Part shown: positions 25,768 to 35,281 of the stretch, piece after piece
Layout of the letters: each line of letters starts with the position of its first letter
Numbering within the stretch: position 1 is the first letter of the stretch
Source: Bacteroides sp. CAG:443
Lineage (GTDB): Bacteria; Bacteroidota; Bacteroidia; Bacteroidales; Bacteroidaceae
Direction of reading: 5' to 3'
Assembly (NCBI GenBank): GCA_000432735.1
Contig: FR887736.1
Coordinates: forward strand, 1 to 53,241
DNA length: 53,241 bases
The notes under the pieces: model-generated
What the model was told of the DNA's origin: nothing
Seen by the model: only the letters and a program-made list of their open reading frames with translations
The model's database searches: none
Program-made: the position numbers and the translations under genes

Positions 25768-26520
25768 TTATTCTCCTAATTCTTTCTTAATCCAGTCGTA
25801 ACCTTTTTCTTCGAGTTCGAGCGCCAGTTCCGGTCCGGCAGTCTTTACGATACGTCCTTTGTAAAGCACGTGTACGATATCCGGCTTGATGTAATCCAGC
25901 AAGCGCTGATAGTGAGTAATCACGATGCAGCTTGTTTCAGGAGTCTTCAGCTTGTTCACTCCTTCGGCTACGATGCGGAGCGCATCAATATCCAGTCCAG
26001 AGTCAGTTTCATCGAGGATGCTCAGCTTCGGCTCCAGCATGGCCATCTGGAAGATTTCATTACGTTTCTTTTCACCACCGGAGAATCCTTCGTTTACGGA
26101 ACGGTTGGCAAGCTTGCTGTCCAGTTCCACAATCTCACGCTTCTGGCGCATCAGCTTCAGGAACTCGCTTGCAGTCAGAGCAGGAAGTCCTTTATACTTA
26201 CGCTGTTCGTTTACAGCCGCACGCATGAAATTGACCATGCTTACACCCGGAATTTCTACCGGATACTGGAACGAAAGGAACAATCCTTCGTGACTGCGGT
26301 CCTCTGGACTCATAGCCAGCAAGTCCTTTCCGTCGAAAGTTACCGAGCCTTTTGTTACTTCATAAGCCGGATGACCGACCAGTACGTTGCTCAATGTACT
26401 CTTACCAGAACCGTTCGGTCCCATGATAGCATGTACTTCACCCGACTTTACTGTCAGGTTAATTCCTTTTAATATCTCTTTGCCATTAATTGTGGCATGC
26501 AAATCTTTTATTTCTAACAT
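25768..26520 (-). CDS. sufC: Fe-S cluster assembly ATPase SufC
   Basis: The 250-residue product is an ABC-type ATPase. The Walker A is G34-T42 (GPNGSGKST), the signature is FSGGEKKRNE around residue 147, and the Walker B is ILDETDSGLD. These are the exact SufC versions of the motifs. SufC binds SufB and SufD and powers cluster formation. It lies 15 bp after sufB and 2 bp before sufD, consistent with strict co-expression. Confidence 0.97.
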   Translation of the reverse strand: MLEIKDLHATINGKEILKGINLTVKSGEVHAIMGPNGSGKSTLSNVLVGHPAYEVTKGSVTFDGKDLLAMSPEDRSHEGLFLSFQYPVEIPGVSMVNFMRAAVNEQRKYKGLPALTASEFLKLMRQKREIVELDSKLANRSVNEGFSGGEKKRNEIFQMAMLEPKLSILDETDSGLDIDALRIVAEGVNKLKTPETSCIVITHYQRLLDYIKPDIVHVLYKGRIVKTAGPELALELEEKGYDWIKKELGE

Positions 26521-26535
26521 AACGTTCTTTTTTAT

Positions 26536-28011
26536 TTATCCTACACTGCCTTCCAACGAAATAGAGAGCAACTTCTGTGCTTCTACGGCAAACTCCATAG
26601 GAAGTTTATTCAACACTTCTTTCGCATAACCGTTTACAATCAAGCCTACTGCATCTTCAGTCGGAATACCACGCTGGTTACAATAGAACAACTGGTCTTC
26701 CGAAATCTTCGAAGTGGTAGCCTCGTGTTCCACAACTGCCGTTTCATTGTGTATATCCATATAGGGGAATGTATGAGCGCCGCAATGACTACCCAACAAC
26801 AATGAGTCACATTGACTATAGTTGCGGGCATTGTCTGCACGTTCCGACACACGAACCAGTCCACGATATGAGTTCTGGCTCTTTCCGGCACTGATACCTT
26901 TACTTACAATGGTAGAGCGGGTATTCTTTCCCAGATGAATCATCTTGGTACCGGTATCGGCCTGCTGGTAATTGTTGGTCACTGCCACCGAATAGAATTC
27001 CGCAGTAGAATTATCTCCACTCAGGATACAGCTCGGATACTTCCATGTAATGGCAGAACCGGTTTCCACCTGAGTCCACGACAACTTGCTGTCTACTCCC
27101 TTACAGTTTCCGCGCTTCGTAACAAAGTTGTATACACCTCCCTTGCCTTCAGCATCACCCGGATACCAGTTCTGTACAGTAGAATATTTTACTTCAGCAC
27201 GGTCCAGGACAACGATTTCCACAATTGCAGCATGCAACTGGTTCTCATCGCGCATCGGTGCCGTACAGCCTTCCAGATAAGAGACATAACTGTCGTCATC
27301 GGCAACAATCAGCGTACGTTCAAACTGTCCGGTGTTCGCTGCATTGATACGGAAATAAGTAGAAAGCTCCATCGGACAACGTACTCCCTTAGGTATATAA
27401 ACAAATGAACCGTCACTAAACACAGCTGAGTTCAGGGCTGCAAAGAAATTATCACGATAACCTACCACAGAGCCCAGGTATTTTTTCACCAGATCCGGAT
27501 GTTCGCGTATGGCTTCACTCATGGAACAGAAAATAATTCCCTTTTCCATCAGTGTTTCCTTAAAGGTTGTCTTTACAGAAACAGAGTCCATAACGGCATC
27601 TACCGCCATACCACTCAGCGCCATCTGTTCTTCCAACGGAATACCCAGTTTATTAAATGTCTTCACCAGTTCCGGATCGACTTCGTCCATGCTCTTCGGA
27701 CCTTCCTTCTTTTGAGTCGGGTCGGCATAATACGAAATGGCCTGATAATCTATTTCAGGAATATCGAGATGAGCCCATGTAGGCATTTCCATTGTCAGCC
27801 AATGACGATAAGCTTTCAGACGGAACTCCAATAACCATTCCGGTTCACCTTTTTTGGCCGAGATCAATCGTACCACATCTTCATTCAATCCCTTTTCAAT
27901 GATGTCTGTATGCACTTCCGTAGTAAAACCGTATTTGTATTTTTCCTGCGTAAGCTGCTTTACAAACTCGTTCTTCTGGGATTCATCCTTCATATTGAGT
28001 TCTTCTTGCAT
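26536..28011 (-). CDS. sufB: Fe-S cluster assembly scaffold SufB
   Basis: The 491-residue product is SufB, on which clusters are built together with SufC2D. The N-terminal helical part contains LEFRLKAYRHWLTM and the beta-helix core contains VRCPMELSTYFRINAANTGQ, YLEGCTAPMRDENQLHAAIV and EHEATTSKISEDQLFYCNQR, all SufB-specific. The start MQEELN could instead be the M at codon 7. The gene begins 14 bp after cvpA, placing suf downstream of rimP-nusA-infB-cvpA with no visible promoter break. Confidence 0.96.
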   Translation of the reverse strand: MQEELNMKDESQKNEFVKQLTQEKYKYGFTTEVHTDIIEKGLNEDVVRLISAKKGEPEWLLEFRLKAYRHWLTMEMPTWAHLDIPEIDYQAISYYADPTQKKEGPKSMDEVDPELVKTFNKLGIPLEEQMALSGMAVDAVMDSVSVKTTFKETLMEKGIIFCSMSEAIREHPDLVKKYLGSVVGYRDNFFAALNSAVFSDGSFVYIPKGVRCPMELSTYFRINAANTGQFERTLIVADDDSYVSYLEGCTAPMRDENQLHAAIVEIVVLDRAEVKYSTVQNWYPGDAEGKGGVYNFVTKRGNCKGVDSKLSWTQVETGSAITWKYPSCILSGDNSTAEFYSVAVTNNYQQADTGTKMIHLGKNTRSTIVSKGISAGKSQNSYRGLVRVSERADNARNYSQCDSLLLGSHCGAHTFPYMDIHNETAVVEHEATTSKISEDQLFYCNQRGIPTEDAVGLIVNGYAKEVLNKLPMEFAVEAQKLLSISLEGSVG

Positions 28012-28024
28012 ATACTTTATTATA

Positions 28025-28525
28025 TCAGTCTATTAGTTGTTTAGTCACATTTTTAATAGTCGGATAAAAAATATCCGAAAAATCTTCCATCGGATAATAT
28101 AACACAGATTCCTGTTTTACGGTTGACTTTATTAAGTTATCTTTAGAATCGACAAACTCAATAAAATGTATGGCTATGCCTACCAGGAGCATATACTTCA
28201 GTGCCCCCAGCCCTGCTCCCAGCATACGGTTTACAAAGCCCAGCTTGACAATATCTATGACACGTGTAAGTGCTGAAGCCAAAAACAAAAATACGATTGG
28301 CACCACCAGCCATATCAAGATAAAGGCCACGACTTGTGCAAAGGTAAGTGGAGTTCCCAGTTCTTCGGCCAGCCTTTCTCCCACCGAAGCAAACAAAGCT
28401 CGGGCAATGAGCAGGCCCGCAATCAGTCCCACAATAGAAGCAAGTTGCCTGATAAAGCCTTTGGAAAAGCCAAGTACCGCCCCCATACCTATCATTATTA
28501 CAATTATCCAATCGAGGACTATCAT
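28025..28525 (-). CDS. CvpA-family membrane protein
   Basis: The 166-residue product (start MIVLDWIIVIMIGMG at 28525) has four membrane segments (about 2-22, 27-47, 62-83 and 102-122) and a soluble C-terminal tail, with the CvpA-family opening DW and GFSKGFIRQLASIVGLIAG. CvpA in E. coli is needed for colicin V production and envelope robustness; the general role is unclear. A longer frame to 28564 is encoded by the REP-like palindrome, so the shorter start is taken. It lies between infB and sufB. Confidence 0.88.
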   Translation of the reverse strand: MIVLDWIIVIMIGMGAVLGFSKGFIRQLASIVGLIAGLLIARALFASVGERLAEELGTPLTFAQVVAFILIWLVVPIVFLFLASALTRVIDIVKLGFVNRMLGAGLGALKYMLLVGIAIHFIEFVDSKDNLIKSTVKQESVLYYPMEDFSDIFYPTIKNVTKQLID

Positions 28526-28548
28526 ATTCACTCCTATAAAAAAGGAAA

Positions 28549-28624
28549 TGTCATGCTGAACCAACGGAAGAATCTGTACACTTCCGATAGCGTTTACAGA
28601 TCCTTCGCTATGCTCAGGATGACA
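28549..28624. repeat. REP-like palindrome between infB and cvpA
   Basis: TGTCATGCTGA at the left end pairs with TCAGGATGACA at the right end (10 of 11), with ATCTGTA/TACAGAT inside. The right half, TCCTTCGCTATGCTCAGGATGA, matches a hairpin repeat common across bacterial genomes. No gene is needed to explain it. Confidence 0.7.
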
Positions 28625-28652
28625 TCACCTCATTAAAGATATTATAATGTAA

Positions 28653-31583
28653 TTATAAAGTTTGCTTTACTTCTACTTCCTCGTAAGTTTCAATAACGTC
28701 GCCCACCTTCAGATCGTTGCAATTGGTCAGGCTGATACCACATTCAAAGTTTGTACCGACTTCCTTCACATCATCCTTGAAACGTTTCAGGGCATTGATA
28801 CTACCTGTAAAGATTACAATACCATCACGAATCAAACGAGCCTTATCGGAACGTTTTACTTTACCTGTCTTGACCATAGCACCAGCAACCATACCAACCT
28901 TACTAATGTTGAAGACCTCACGAACCTCGATAGTAGCAGTAACCTGTTCCTTCAATGTAGGTGCAAGCATACCTTCCATAGCCGCTTTCACTTCTTCTAT
29001 TGCATCGTAGATGATAGAATACTTACGGATATCCACGCCTTCCTGTTCAGCAAGCTTGGCAGCATTGTTCGACGGACGAACCTGGAAACCGACGATGATA
29101 GCATCTGATGCAGCTGCCAGTGATACATCCGACTCAGAAATCTGTCCTACTCCCTTATGAATCACATTCACCTGAATCTGTTCGGTAGACAATTTTATCA
29201 ATGAGTCGCTCAAGGCTTCTACAGAACCGTCCACGTCACCTTTCACAATTACATTCAGTTCGTGGAAGTCACCCAGTGCCAGACGACGACCTACTTCATC
29301 CAGTGTAAGCATCTTCTGCGTACGCAAGCCCTGTTCGCGAGCCAGCTGTTCACGCTTGTTGGCGATTTCACGAGCTTCCTGATCAGTATCGAATACATGG
29401 AATGTATCACCAGCGGCAGGCGCTCCGTTCAATCCCAAAATCAGTACCGGTTCAGACGGTCCAGCTTCTTTCAAGCGCTGGTTACGTTCATTGAACATCG
29501 CCTTCACCTTACCATAGTTCGTTCCAGCCAGCACAATATCGCCGACGTGTAATGTACCGTTCGAAATCAAAACTGTAGCCACATATCCACGTCCCTTGTC
29601 CAGTGAAGATTCAATGATAGAACCTGTAGCCTTACGATTAGGATTAGCTTTCAGGTCAAGCATCTCAGCTTCCAGCAATACTTTTTCCAGCAATTCATGT
29701 ACACCGGTACCTTTCTTTGCTGATATATCTTGTGACTGGTATTTACCTCCCCATTCTTCAACCAGGAAGTTCATAGCAGCCAGTTCTTCCTTAATTCTGT
29801 CCGGATTAGCATTGGGCTTATCAATCTTATTGATAGCAAACACAATAGGAACTCCAGCAGCCATCGCGTGATTGATAGCTTCTTTCGTCTGCGGCATCAC
29901 ATTATCATCGGCAGCAACAATAATAATAACCACGTCGGTAACCTTCGCACCACGAGCACGCATGGCCGTAAACGCTTCGTGTCCCGGAGTATCGAGGAAC
30001 GTGATACGACGTCCGTCCTCCAGTTTTACATTATACGCACCGATGTGCTGGGTAATACCTCCGGCTTCACCTGCGATAACATTTGCCTTACGGATATAGT
30101 CGAGCAATGAAGTCTTACCATGGTCAACATGACCCATGACTGTAACAATCGGAGCTCGTGGCTGCAAATCTTCTTCAGCGTCAGCCTCCTCTTCGATAGC
30201 CTGAGCAACTTCAGCACTCACGTATTCTGTCTTGTAGCCAAATTCTTCAGCAACCAAGTTAATCGTTTCTGCATCCAGACGCTGGTTGATGGAAACCATG
30301 ATACCCACACTCATACAAGTAGAGATAACTTGTGTAACCGAAATATCCATCATATTTGCCAGCTCATTCGCCGTAACAAATTCCGTCAGCTTCAGTACCT
30401 TGCTTTCTTCCTGTTCCAGTTCCTCCTGTTCCAGTTGACGATTCTGTATGCTTTCACGCTTTTCCTTACGATACTTAGCAGCTTTATTCTTTCCTTTATT
30501 AGTAAGACGTGCCAATGTTTCCTTTACTTGCTTAGCAACATCCTCATCGCTCACTTCCGGTTTAACTACCGGCTTTTTGAAACGGTCTTTATTATGCTTT
30601 CCTCCACCTTGAGCAGCATTGGAGTTACCTTTTCCAGCTTTGTTATCACCTCCACGAGGTGCAGTCATACTACCGGCAGCATTAATATCTACTCGTTCCT
30701 TATTTATACGATTACGTTTCTTCTTTCCCGCAACATCATTCTGACCGCCTTTATCTGCTTTTTCGTCAGTTTTTCTTATTTCCTTGATAATAGCATCCTT
30801 CATCTGCTTACGCTGCTCCAGACGCTGTTTATCTTTCTCTTCCCGTTCCTTACGTTTTTCTTCCTTCGTTTTTTTCTTCGGACGGGTAGACTGGTTCAGT
30901 GCAGCCAGGTCAATCTGACCTACTACATTTATTTTTGACTTAAATTCCGTTGGACGTATTTTAAAAACTTCATCTTCCTTGTCCTGTTGAACGGTCTGTG
31001 CTTCGGGGGTTTCTTTCTTTTCTTCCATCAAATCTGGTATCAAATCTTCTGCCTTCTCCTGTTCCGGCTGTTTCTGTTGTTCATTAATCTGAGGTTGCGG
31101 TTGTGCAACTTCTGCGACAGTTACTTCCTCCACCTGTACAGGTGCAGGCTTTTCCACTGGTTCAGCAGTTTCTACCACTTCCTTTTTTTCTTCCTTAGCA
31201 GGCTCCACCACAGCCGGCTTCACCTTCTTCTTATTAAGATTGTCCAAATCAATTTTGCCTACAGGCTTAAATCTAGGACGTGCATCTTCGGGTACAACTG
31301 TTTCTATCACTTCAGGTTTTGTTGTTGTTTCAGCCTGCAAGTCATCGATAGAAACAGAAGCCTTATTTCGTTCCTTATTCTGCCGTTCCTGAAAAATCTT
31401 TTCAGACTCTATTTTCAAATCTTTGTCTTTGCTAAACTCTTTCACAAGTGCAGCATATTGTTCATCAGTAATTTTAGTATTCGGATTTGCCTCGATAGTA
31501 TATCCTTTCTTTTGCAAAAAGTCCACTACCGTAGCAATACCTACATTCAAATCTCTTGTTACTTTGTTCAGTCTTATCGTCAT
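28653..31583 (-). CDS. infB: Translation initiation factor IF-2
   Basis: The 976-residue product brings initiator fMet-tRNA to the ribosome. The N-terminus carries the short IF2_N domain (residues 1-50), then a long low-complexity charged region (about 60-380) rich in Lys/Glu/Pro. The GTPase domain starts near 483 with GHVDHGKTSLLDY, DTPGHEAFTAMRARG and INKIDKPNANP, and the C-terminal domains end in the VEVKQTL tail. The length is normal for Bacteroides. It follows nusA by 64 bp in the rimP-nusA-infB order found in most bacteria. Confidence 0.98.
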   Translation of the reverse strand: MTIRLNKVTRDLNVGIATVVDFLQKKGYTIEANPNTKITDEQYAALVKEFSKDKDLKIESEKIFQERQNKERNKASVSIDDLQAETTTKPEVIETVVPEDARPRFKPVGKIDLDNLNKKKVKPAVVEPAKEEKKEVVETAEPVEKPAPVQVEEVTVAEVAQPQPQINEQQKQPEQEKAEDLIPDLMEEKKETPEAQTVQQDKEDEVFKIRPTEFKSKINVVGQIDLAALNQSTRPKKKTKEEKRKEREEKDKQRLEQRKQMKDAIIKEIRKTDEKADKGGQNDVAGKKKRNRINKERVDINAAGSMTAPRGGDNKAGKGNSNAAQGGGKHNKDRFKKPVVKPEVSDEDVAKQVKETLARLTNKGKNKAAKYRKEKRESIQNRQLEQEELEQEESKVLKLTEFVTANELANMMDISVTQVISTCMSVGIMVSINQRLDAETINLVAEEFGYKTEYVSAEVAQAIEEEADAEEDLQPRAPIVTVMGHVDHGKTSLLDYIRKANVIAGEAGGITQHIGAYNVKLEDGRRITFLDTPGHEAFTAMRARGAKVTDVVIIIVAADDNVMPQTKEAINHAMAAGVPIVFAINKIDKPNANPDRIKEELAAMNFLVEEWGGKYQSQDISAKKGTGVHELLEKVLLEAEMLDLKANPNRKATGSIIESSLDKGRGYVATVLISNGTLHVGDIVLAGTNYGKVKAMFNERNQRLKEAGPSEPVLILGLNGAPAAGDTFHVFDTDQEAREIANKREQLAREQGLRTQKMLTLDEVGRRLALGDFHELNVIVKGDVDGSVEALSDSLIKLSTEQIQVNVIHKGVGQISESDVSLAAASDAIIVGFQVRPSNNAAKLAEQEGVDIRKYSIIYDAIEEVKAAMEGMLAPTLKEQVTATIEVREVFNISKVGMVAGAMVKTGKVKRSDKARLIRDGIVIFTGSINALKRFKDDVKEVGTNFECGISLTNCNDLKVGDVIETYEEVEVKQTL

Positions 31584-31647
31584 AAATTCTTTTAATTTTT
31601 AATAGAGTTCAGGGAAAAAGGTTTTCAGTCACGGAAAGTCTGTCTTA

Positions 31648-32904
31648 TTATTCCTCGAACTCTGCCCTCAAAATTCTTAACACATCATCAACTGTGTTTT
31701 CTTCCAAATCAGCTTTTTCTATCAGCATTTCACGCGGAGCATTCAGTACGCCCTTTGCCGTATCGATACCAATACTCTTGATGGCGTTGATAACCCATTC
31801 ATCAATTTCATCTTTGAATTCATCCAGATAGATATCTTCATCGGTTGCATTTTCATCCAGTTCACGATATACATCAATGGTATATTCAGTGAGCATACTT
31901 GCCAACTTAATGTTCATACCACCTTTACCGATAGCCAGCGAAACCTCTTCCGGTTTCAGATATACCTCTGCTTTCTTTTCTTCTTCATGCATAATGATAG
32001 AAGAAACCTTGGCAGGACTCAGAGCACGCTGTACAAACAATTGTATATTCGAAGTATAATTGATAACATCGATGTTCTCGTTACGCAATTCACGAACGAT
32101 GCCATGAATACGAGAGCCCTTCACACCTACACATGCTCCAACCGGATCAATACGCTCATCGTAAGACTCCACAGCTATTTTCGCACGTTCGCCCGGAATA
32201 CGAGCAATCTTCTTGATTGTAATCAATCCATCGTTGATTTCAGGAACTTCCTGTTCGAACAAGCGCTGTAAGAATACCGGAGAGGTACGACTCAGAATAA
32301 TCTTCGGGTTGTTATTCTTATTGTCTACCCGTGCCACAACAGCACGTACGGTTTCTCCTTTACGATAAAAGTCACTCGGAATCTGCTCAGTCTTCGGAAG
32401 CAGCAATTCATTACCCTCGTCATCGAGCAGCAAAATTTCCTTCTTCCAGATCTGATAAACTTCAGCAGCAATAATCGTACCGACCTTATCAATATACTTA
32501 TTGTATAAACTGTCTTTTTCCAGTTCCAAAATCTTAGAAGCCAATGTCTGGCGAAGATTCAATATCGCACGGCGACCGAACTTCTCGAATATCACCTCAT
32601 CAGTAACTTCTTCTCCTACTTCGTACGATGCATCGATTTTGCGAGCCTCAGTAAGCGAAATCTGCATATTGGGGTTCGTCAGCTCATCATCAGCCACCAC
32701 CTCACGATTACGCCATATTTCAAAGTCGCCTTTATCGGGATTTACAATTACATCGTAATTTTCATCAGTACCGAACATCTTTGCTATCACACTACGAAAT
32801 GACTCTTCCAGTACGCTCACCATCGTGGTGCGGTCGATATTCTTCAAATCTTTAAATTCCGAAAACGTGTCAATCAAACTGACAGTTGCTTCTTTCTTCG
32901 CCAT
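31648..32904 (-). CDS. nusA: Transcription termination/antitermination protein NusA
   Basis: The 418-residue product has the NusA order: an N-terminal RNA-polymerase-binding domain (about 1-130), an S1 domain (about 133-205), and two KH domains (about 205-350) with VGACVGVKGSRIHGIVREL and the second KH GLAIGKGGMNIKLAS-like motif (AIGKGGMNIKLASML). The extra acidic C-terminal repeats of E. coli NusA are absent, giving 418 rather than about 495. It is 4 bp upstream of rimP in the transcription order rimP, nusA, infB. Confidence 0.97.
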   Translation of the reverse strand: MAKKEATVSLIDTFSEFKDLKNIDRTTMVSVLEESFRSVIAKMFGTDENYDVIVNPDKGDFEIWRNREVVADDELTNPNMQISLTEARKIDASYEVGEEVTDEVIFEKFGRRAILNLRQTLASKILELEKDSLYNKYIDKVGTIIAAEVYQIWKKEILLLDDEGNELLLPKTEQIPSDFYRKGETVRAVVARVDNKNNNPKIILSRTSPVFLQRLFEQEVPEINDGLITIKKIARIPGERAKIAVESYDERIDPVGACVGVKGSRIHGIVRELRNENIDVINYTSNIQLFVQRALSPAKVSSIIMHEEEKKAEVYLKPEEVSLAIGKGGMNIKLASMLTEYTIDVYRELDENATDEDIYLDEFKDEIDEWVINAIKSIGIDTAKGVLNAPREMLIEKADLEENTVDDVLRILRAEFEE

Positions 32905-32908
32905 AATT

Positions 32909-33376
32909 TTATTTAAAGCTTATTAAGTATTTGGTGTATTTTATTTCGTCATAAGTAAAGGTCACATTCTGTTCTACCAGTTTCGGACGTTTGGCGCCTT
33001 CGGGTTTCACCTTTGTCTGCACCGTAATCGTAAAGTTCGATTCATTTGCATCGACCAATACGCCGGTCCATTTCTTTCCGTCCTTATCCTGCACTTCCAC
33101 CTCTTTTCCAATATGAATAATATATTGCTGAAGTACTTTAAAAGGTTGCCCGATTCCCGCCGAACCAACCTCAAGCTCATAATCTTCGACCTCTCGGTTC
33201 AGTTTCGATTCGATATAACGGCTTAAGTCCACACAATCATCAATCCATACGCCTTCCGCATGGTCGATTTCAACTACAATTTTGTCATCCGGAGTTACAG
33301 TGACATCTACCAGGAAATAATCTTTACCCTCCAGCCATTCTTCAACTATCCGGGTTACAACGTTTTTATCTATCAT
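32909..33376 (-). CDS. rimP: Ribosome maturation factor RimP
   Basis: The 155-residue product helps assemble the 30S subunit. The family's N-terminal alpha/beta domain (about 1-80) includes VDVTVTPDDKIVVEIDHAEG and YELEVGSAGIGQPF, then the C-terminal SH3-like domain (about 85-155). The length is typical. It heads the block rimP-nusA-infB-cvpA-suf and has a consensus promoter about 70 bp upstream. The nusA start follows its stop within 5 bp. Confidence 0.96.
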   Translation of the reverse strand: MIDKNVVTRIVEEWLEGKDYFLVDVTVTPDDKIVVEIDHAEGVWIDDCVDLSRYIESKLNREVEDYELEVGSAGIGQPFKVLQQYIIHIGKEVEVQDKDGKKWTGVLVDANESNFTITVQTKVKPEGAKRPKLVEQNVTFTYDEIKYTKYLISFK

Positions 33377-33443
33377 GTATTAACTATATAAGAACAAAAA
33401 AAGGAGCTTAACCGCCCCTCCACCTTTTCATCCATCTCGGATG

Positions 33444-33473
33444 CAAAGATACAAATAATATAATGTACCGCAA
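33444..33473 (-). promoter_or_regulatory. Bacteroidetes promoter for the rimP-nusA-infB-cvpA-suf block
   Basis: On the minus strand TTG (33473-33471) and TATCTTTG (33451-33444) are 19 bp apart, an exact consensus match. The leader of about 60 nt contains a C/G-rich stretch followed by seven A on the plus strand. Confidence 0.75.
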
Positions 33474-33521
33474 AATATTAGAATAAATATTTCATTTTTA
33501 GCAAGATTTATCTTTTTGGAA

Positions 33522-33529
33522 TATCTTTG
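33522..33529 (+). promoter_or_regulatory. Bacteroidetes-type -7 element (TATCTTTG)
   Basis: TATCTTTG lies 28 bp before the ATG of the small membrane protein gene at 33558. Confidence 0.55.
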
Positions 33530-33557
33530 CAGGTAAAACAAAACAGTTTATTTCATT

Positions 33558-33962
33558 ATGGACAATAAAAGTATCAACAGCAACAAACAGTTTATGATAG
33601 GAAACGGTATTCTGGCTTTCGGTGTTTTTTTCATTGTATGCCTGTTCCTTTATCTGAGTTTCCGTACCTCTAAAACCGACAAGACAAAAGTTTCAAGCGA
33701 TTTATATACCATCCAGATTGGAAACAGCTTTGCCGGCGACAGCATTTCGGTATATGTGAACGACAGCCTGCTGCTCAACTGCACCATGGGGTCTACAGCT
33801 CTTACCCTTCAAGTCAACCGCTTTGCAGAAGAAAATGCACTGATGATTGTCGACAACAAAAGTGATGAAATTACTCCATTCAGTCTGAACCCCAAAGGCA
33901 GCATTGTCAATGTAGAAAAAGAAAACGGGAAAATAGCCATCAAGGAATCGGAACAACAATAA
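33558..33962 (+). CDS. Small membrane-anchored protein of unknown function
   Basis: The 134-residue product has one strong membrane segment (about residues 14-33, NGILAFGVFFIVCLFLYLSF) after a short Asn-rich N-terminus. A globular, probably periplasmic domain follows, rich in Asp/Asn and beta-strand pattern (SVYVNDSLLLNCTMGSTALT). I do not recognise the family. No catalytic motif or signal-peptidase site is visible. It has its own TATCTTTG box and lies divergent from rimP. It converges with the histidine kinase gene, separated by only 14 bp, with no obvious terminator between. Confidence 0.72.
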   Translation: MDNKSINSNKQFMIGNGILAFGVFFIVCLFLYLSFRTSKTDKTKVSSDLYTIQIGNSFAGDSISVYVNDSLLLNCTMGSTALTLQVNRFAEENALMIVDNKSDEITPFSLNPKGSIVNVEKENGKIAIKESEQQ

Positions 33963-33976
33963 CAGCCTGTTTCGTT

Positions 33977-35281
33977 TTATTCAAACTCTAACACAAATGT
34001 AGTATTCCAGCCATTTGTTCCTGAACGGAGTAAACTGATTGTACCTCCCGAGAGCTTCATAATCTGACGTGACAAAGAGAGTCCGATACCGCTTCCCTCA
34101 CTACGGGTTGTGAAGAAAGGCACGAATATCTGTTCAGCCTCAGCCTCCGGAATCGCCGGACCGTCATTGCTAACATACACAAACACATGCTCATCGGCCG
34201 AACTATATGCACGCACATGTATCCTTCCCTTATGTCCGCCGATAGCCTGTACCGCATTTTTTATCAGATTGATAAGTACCTGACGTATCAGATTAGGGTC
34301 GGCATAAAGCATCAGCTCGGCAGGCTCTATCTGCAAAGTAAGAGCAATATTCTCCGGAACAAGTGTAAGTCCTTCTACCTGATGAAGCAAATCCAGCAGA
34401 TAGAAAGGCTCGGGTGAAGGCTTTTGCAAGGAAGAAAACTTACGGTAACTGTCGACAAACGAGATCAGACCGGTAGAAGTTTCATGAATGGCACGTATAC
34501 CATCATACAAAGGAGTTCCTATCACGTCACTACGCTTCAGAAAGGTTTCGCTCAACGACGAAATAGGAGCAATGGAATTCATGATTTCATGTGTCAAGAC
34601 TCGTGTCAGCTTTATCCACGAGTCAAGTTCCTTCGCATCCAGCTCATTACGGATATCATTCAAAGCTAAGATTCGTACCGTCCGATCTCCCAATTGCATA
34701 ACCGAAGCACGCACCAGCAACTGCACTTCCCCTTTCGACGTAGAAAACTGTATGTTACATCGCTCTCCAGCCCCCAATGTCCGAAACACATGAGGGACTT
34801 CGGTACCATACCGATCCAGTTGTTGTAAGGTACTCAATACAGGAAGTCCCAACAGACGGGCAGCAGCCGGATTGGTCTGTACCACTTTCATGTCTTCATC
34901 CAGCACGATAATACCAGATGTAACACTGGAAAGGATTTGCTCATAAAAACGTTCACGCTGTTCCATCAGCTGTTTCTGTTCACTCATCAGCCCTCCAAAA
35001 CGATTCAGCGTATCTTGCAGCACACGTTCGCCTCCCGAAAATCCGGCAACGGGCAGACGAAACGAATAGTCACGGTTTCGAATAGCTTCCAGCATCAGCC
35101 AACTCTTTTCGCGTAATTGTTGTTGCATTTTCCGGAAAACAAGTACAGAAGCAACACACGAAATCACTCCCACGACCCATAGTATACTTTTCCCTTCTGT
35201 AATCCCCAACGTTATCAGTGCCACTCCGACGATAAGCAGCAACGTACGTACCGGCATCGAATAAATCCACCTACAGCCCAT
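33977..35281 (-). CDS. Sensor histidine kinase (NtrB-like, with PAS domain)
   Basis: The 434-residue product has two membrane segments near the N-terminus (about 10-27 and 32-49), a linker, a PAS domain (about 112-215, with LDEDMKVVQTNPAAARLLGL), then HisKA and HATPase domains. The phosphorylated histidine is H231 in VLTHEIMNSIAPIS. The N box is LINLIKNAVQAIGG and the G box includes GIGLSLSRQIMKL. It overlaps the response regulator gene by 11 bp in the same operon. With little extracytoplasmic sequence, it probably senses an envelope or membrane signal. The adjacent divergent efflux-like operon is the likely target. Confidence 0.93.
   Translation of the reverse strand: MGCRWIYSMPVRTLLLIVGVALITLGITEGKSILWVVGVISCVASVLVFRKMQQQLREKSWLMLEAIRNRDYSFRLPVAGFSGGERVLQDTLNRFGGLMSEQKQLMEQRERFYEQILSSVTSGIIVLDEDMKVVQTNPAAARLLGLPVLSTLQQLDRYGTEVPHVFRTLGAGERCNIQFSTSKGEVQLLVRASVMQLGDRTVRILALNDIRNELDAKELDSWIKLTRVLTHEIMNSIAPISSLSETFLKRSDVIGTPLYDGIRAIHETSTGLISFVDSYRKFSSLQKPSPEPFYLLDLLHQVEGLTLVPENIALTLQIEPAELMLYADPNLIRQVLINLIKNAVQAIGGHKGRIHVRAYSSADEHVFVYVSNDGPAIPEAEAEQIFVPFFTTRSEGSGIGLSLSRQIMKLSGGTISLLRSGTNGWNTTFVLEFE

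Noticed and set aside
28526..28564. Longer N-terminus for CvpA
   Set aside because: Those codons come from the REP-like palindrome; the family begins at the DW-containing hydrophobic segment.
30120..31595. Long Phe/Leu/Ser-rich plus-strand frames opposite infB
   Set aside because: Antisense to the Lys/Glu-rich linker of IF-2, which produces such frames.
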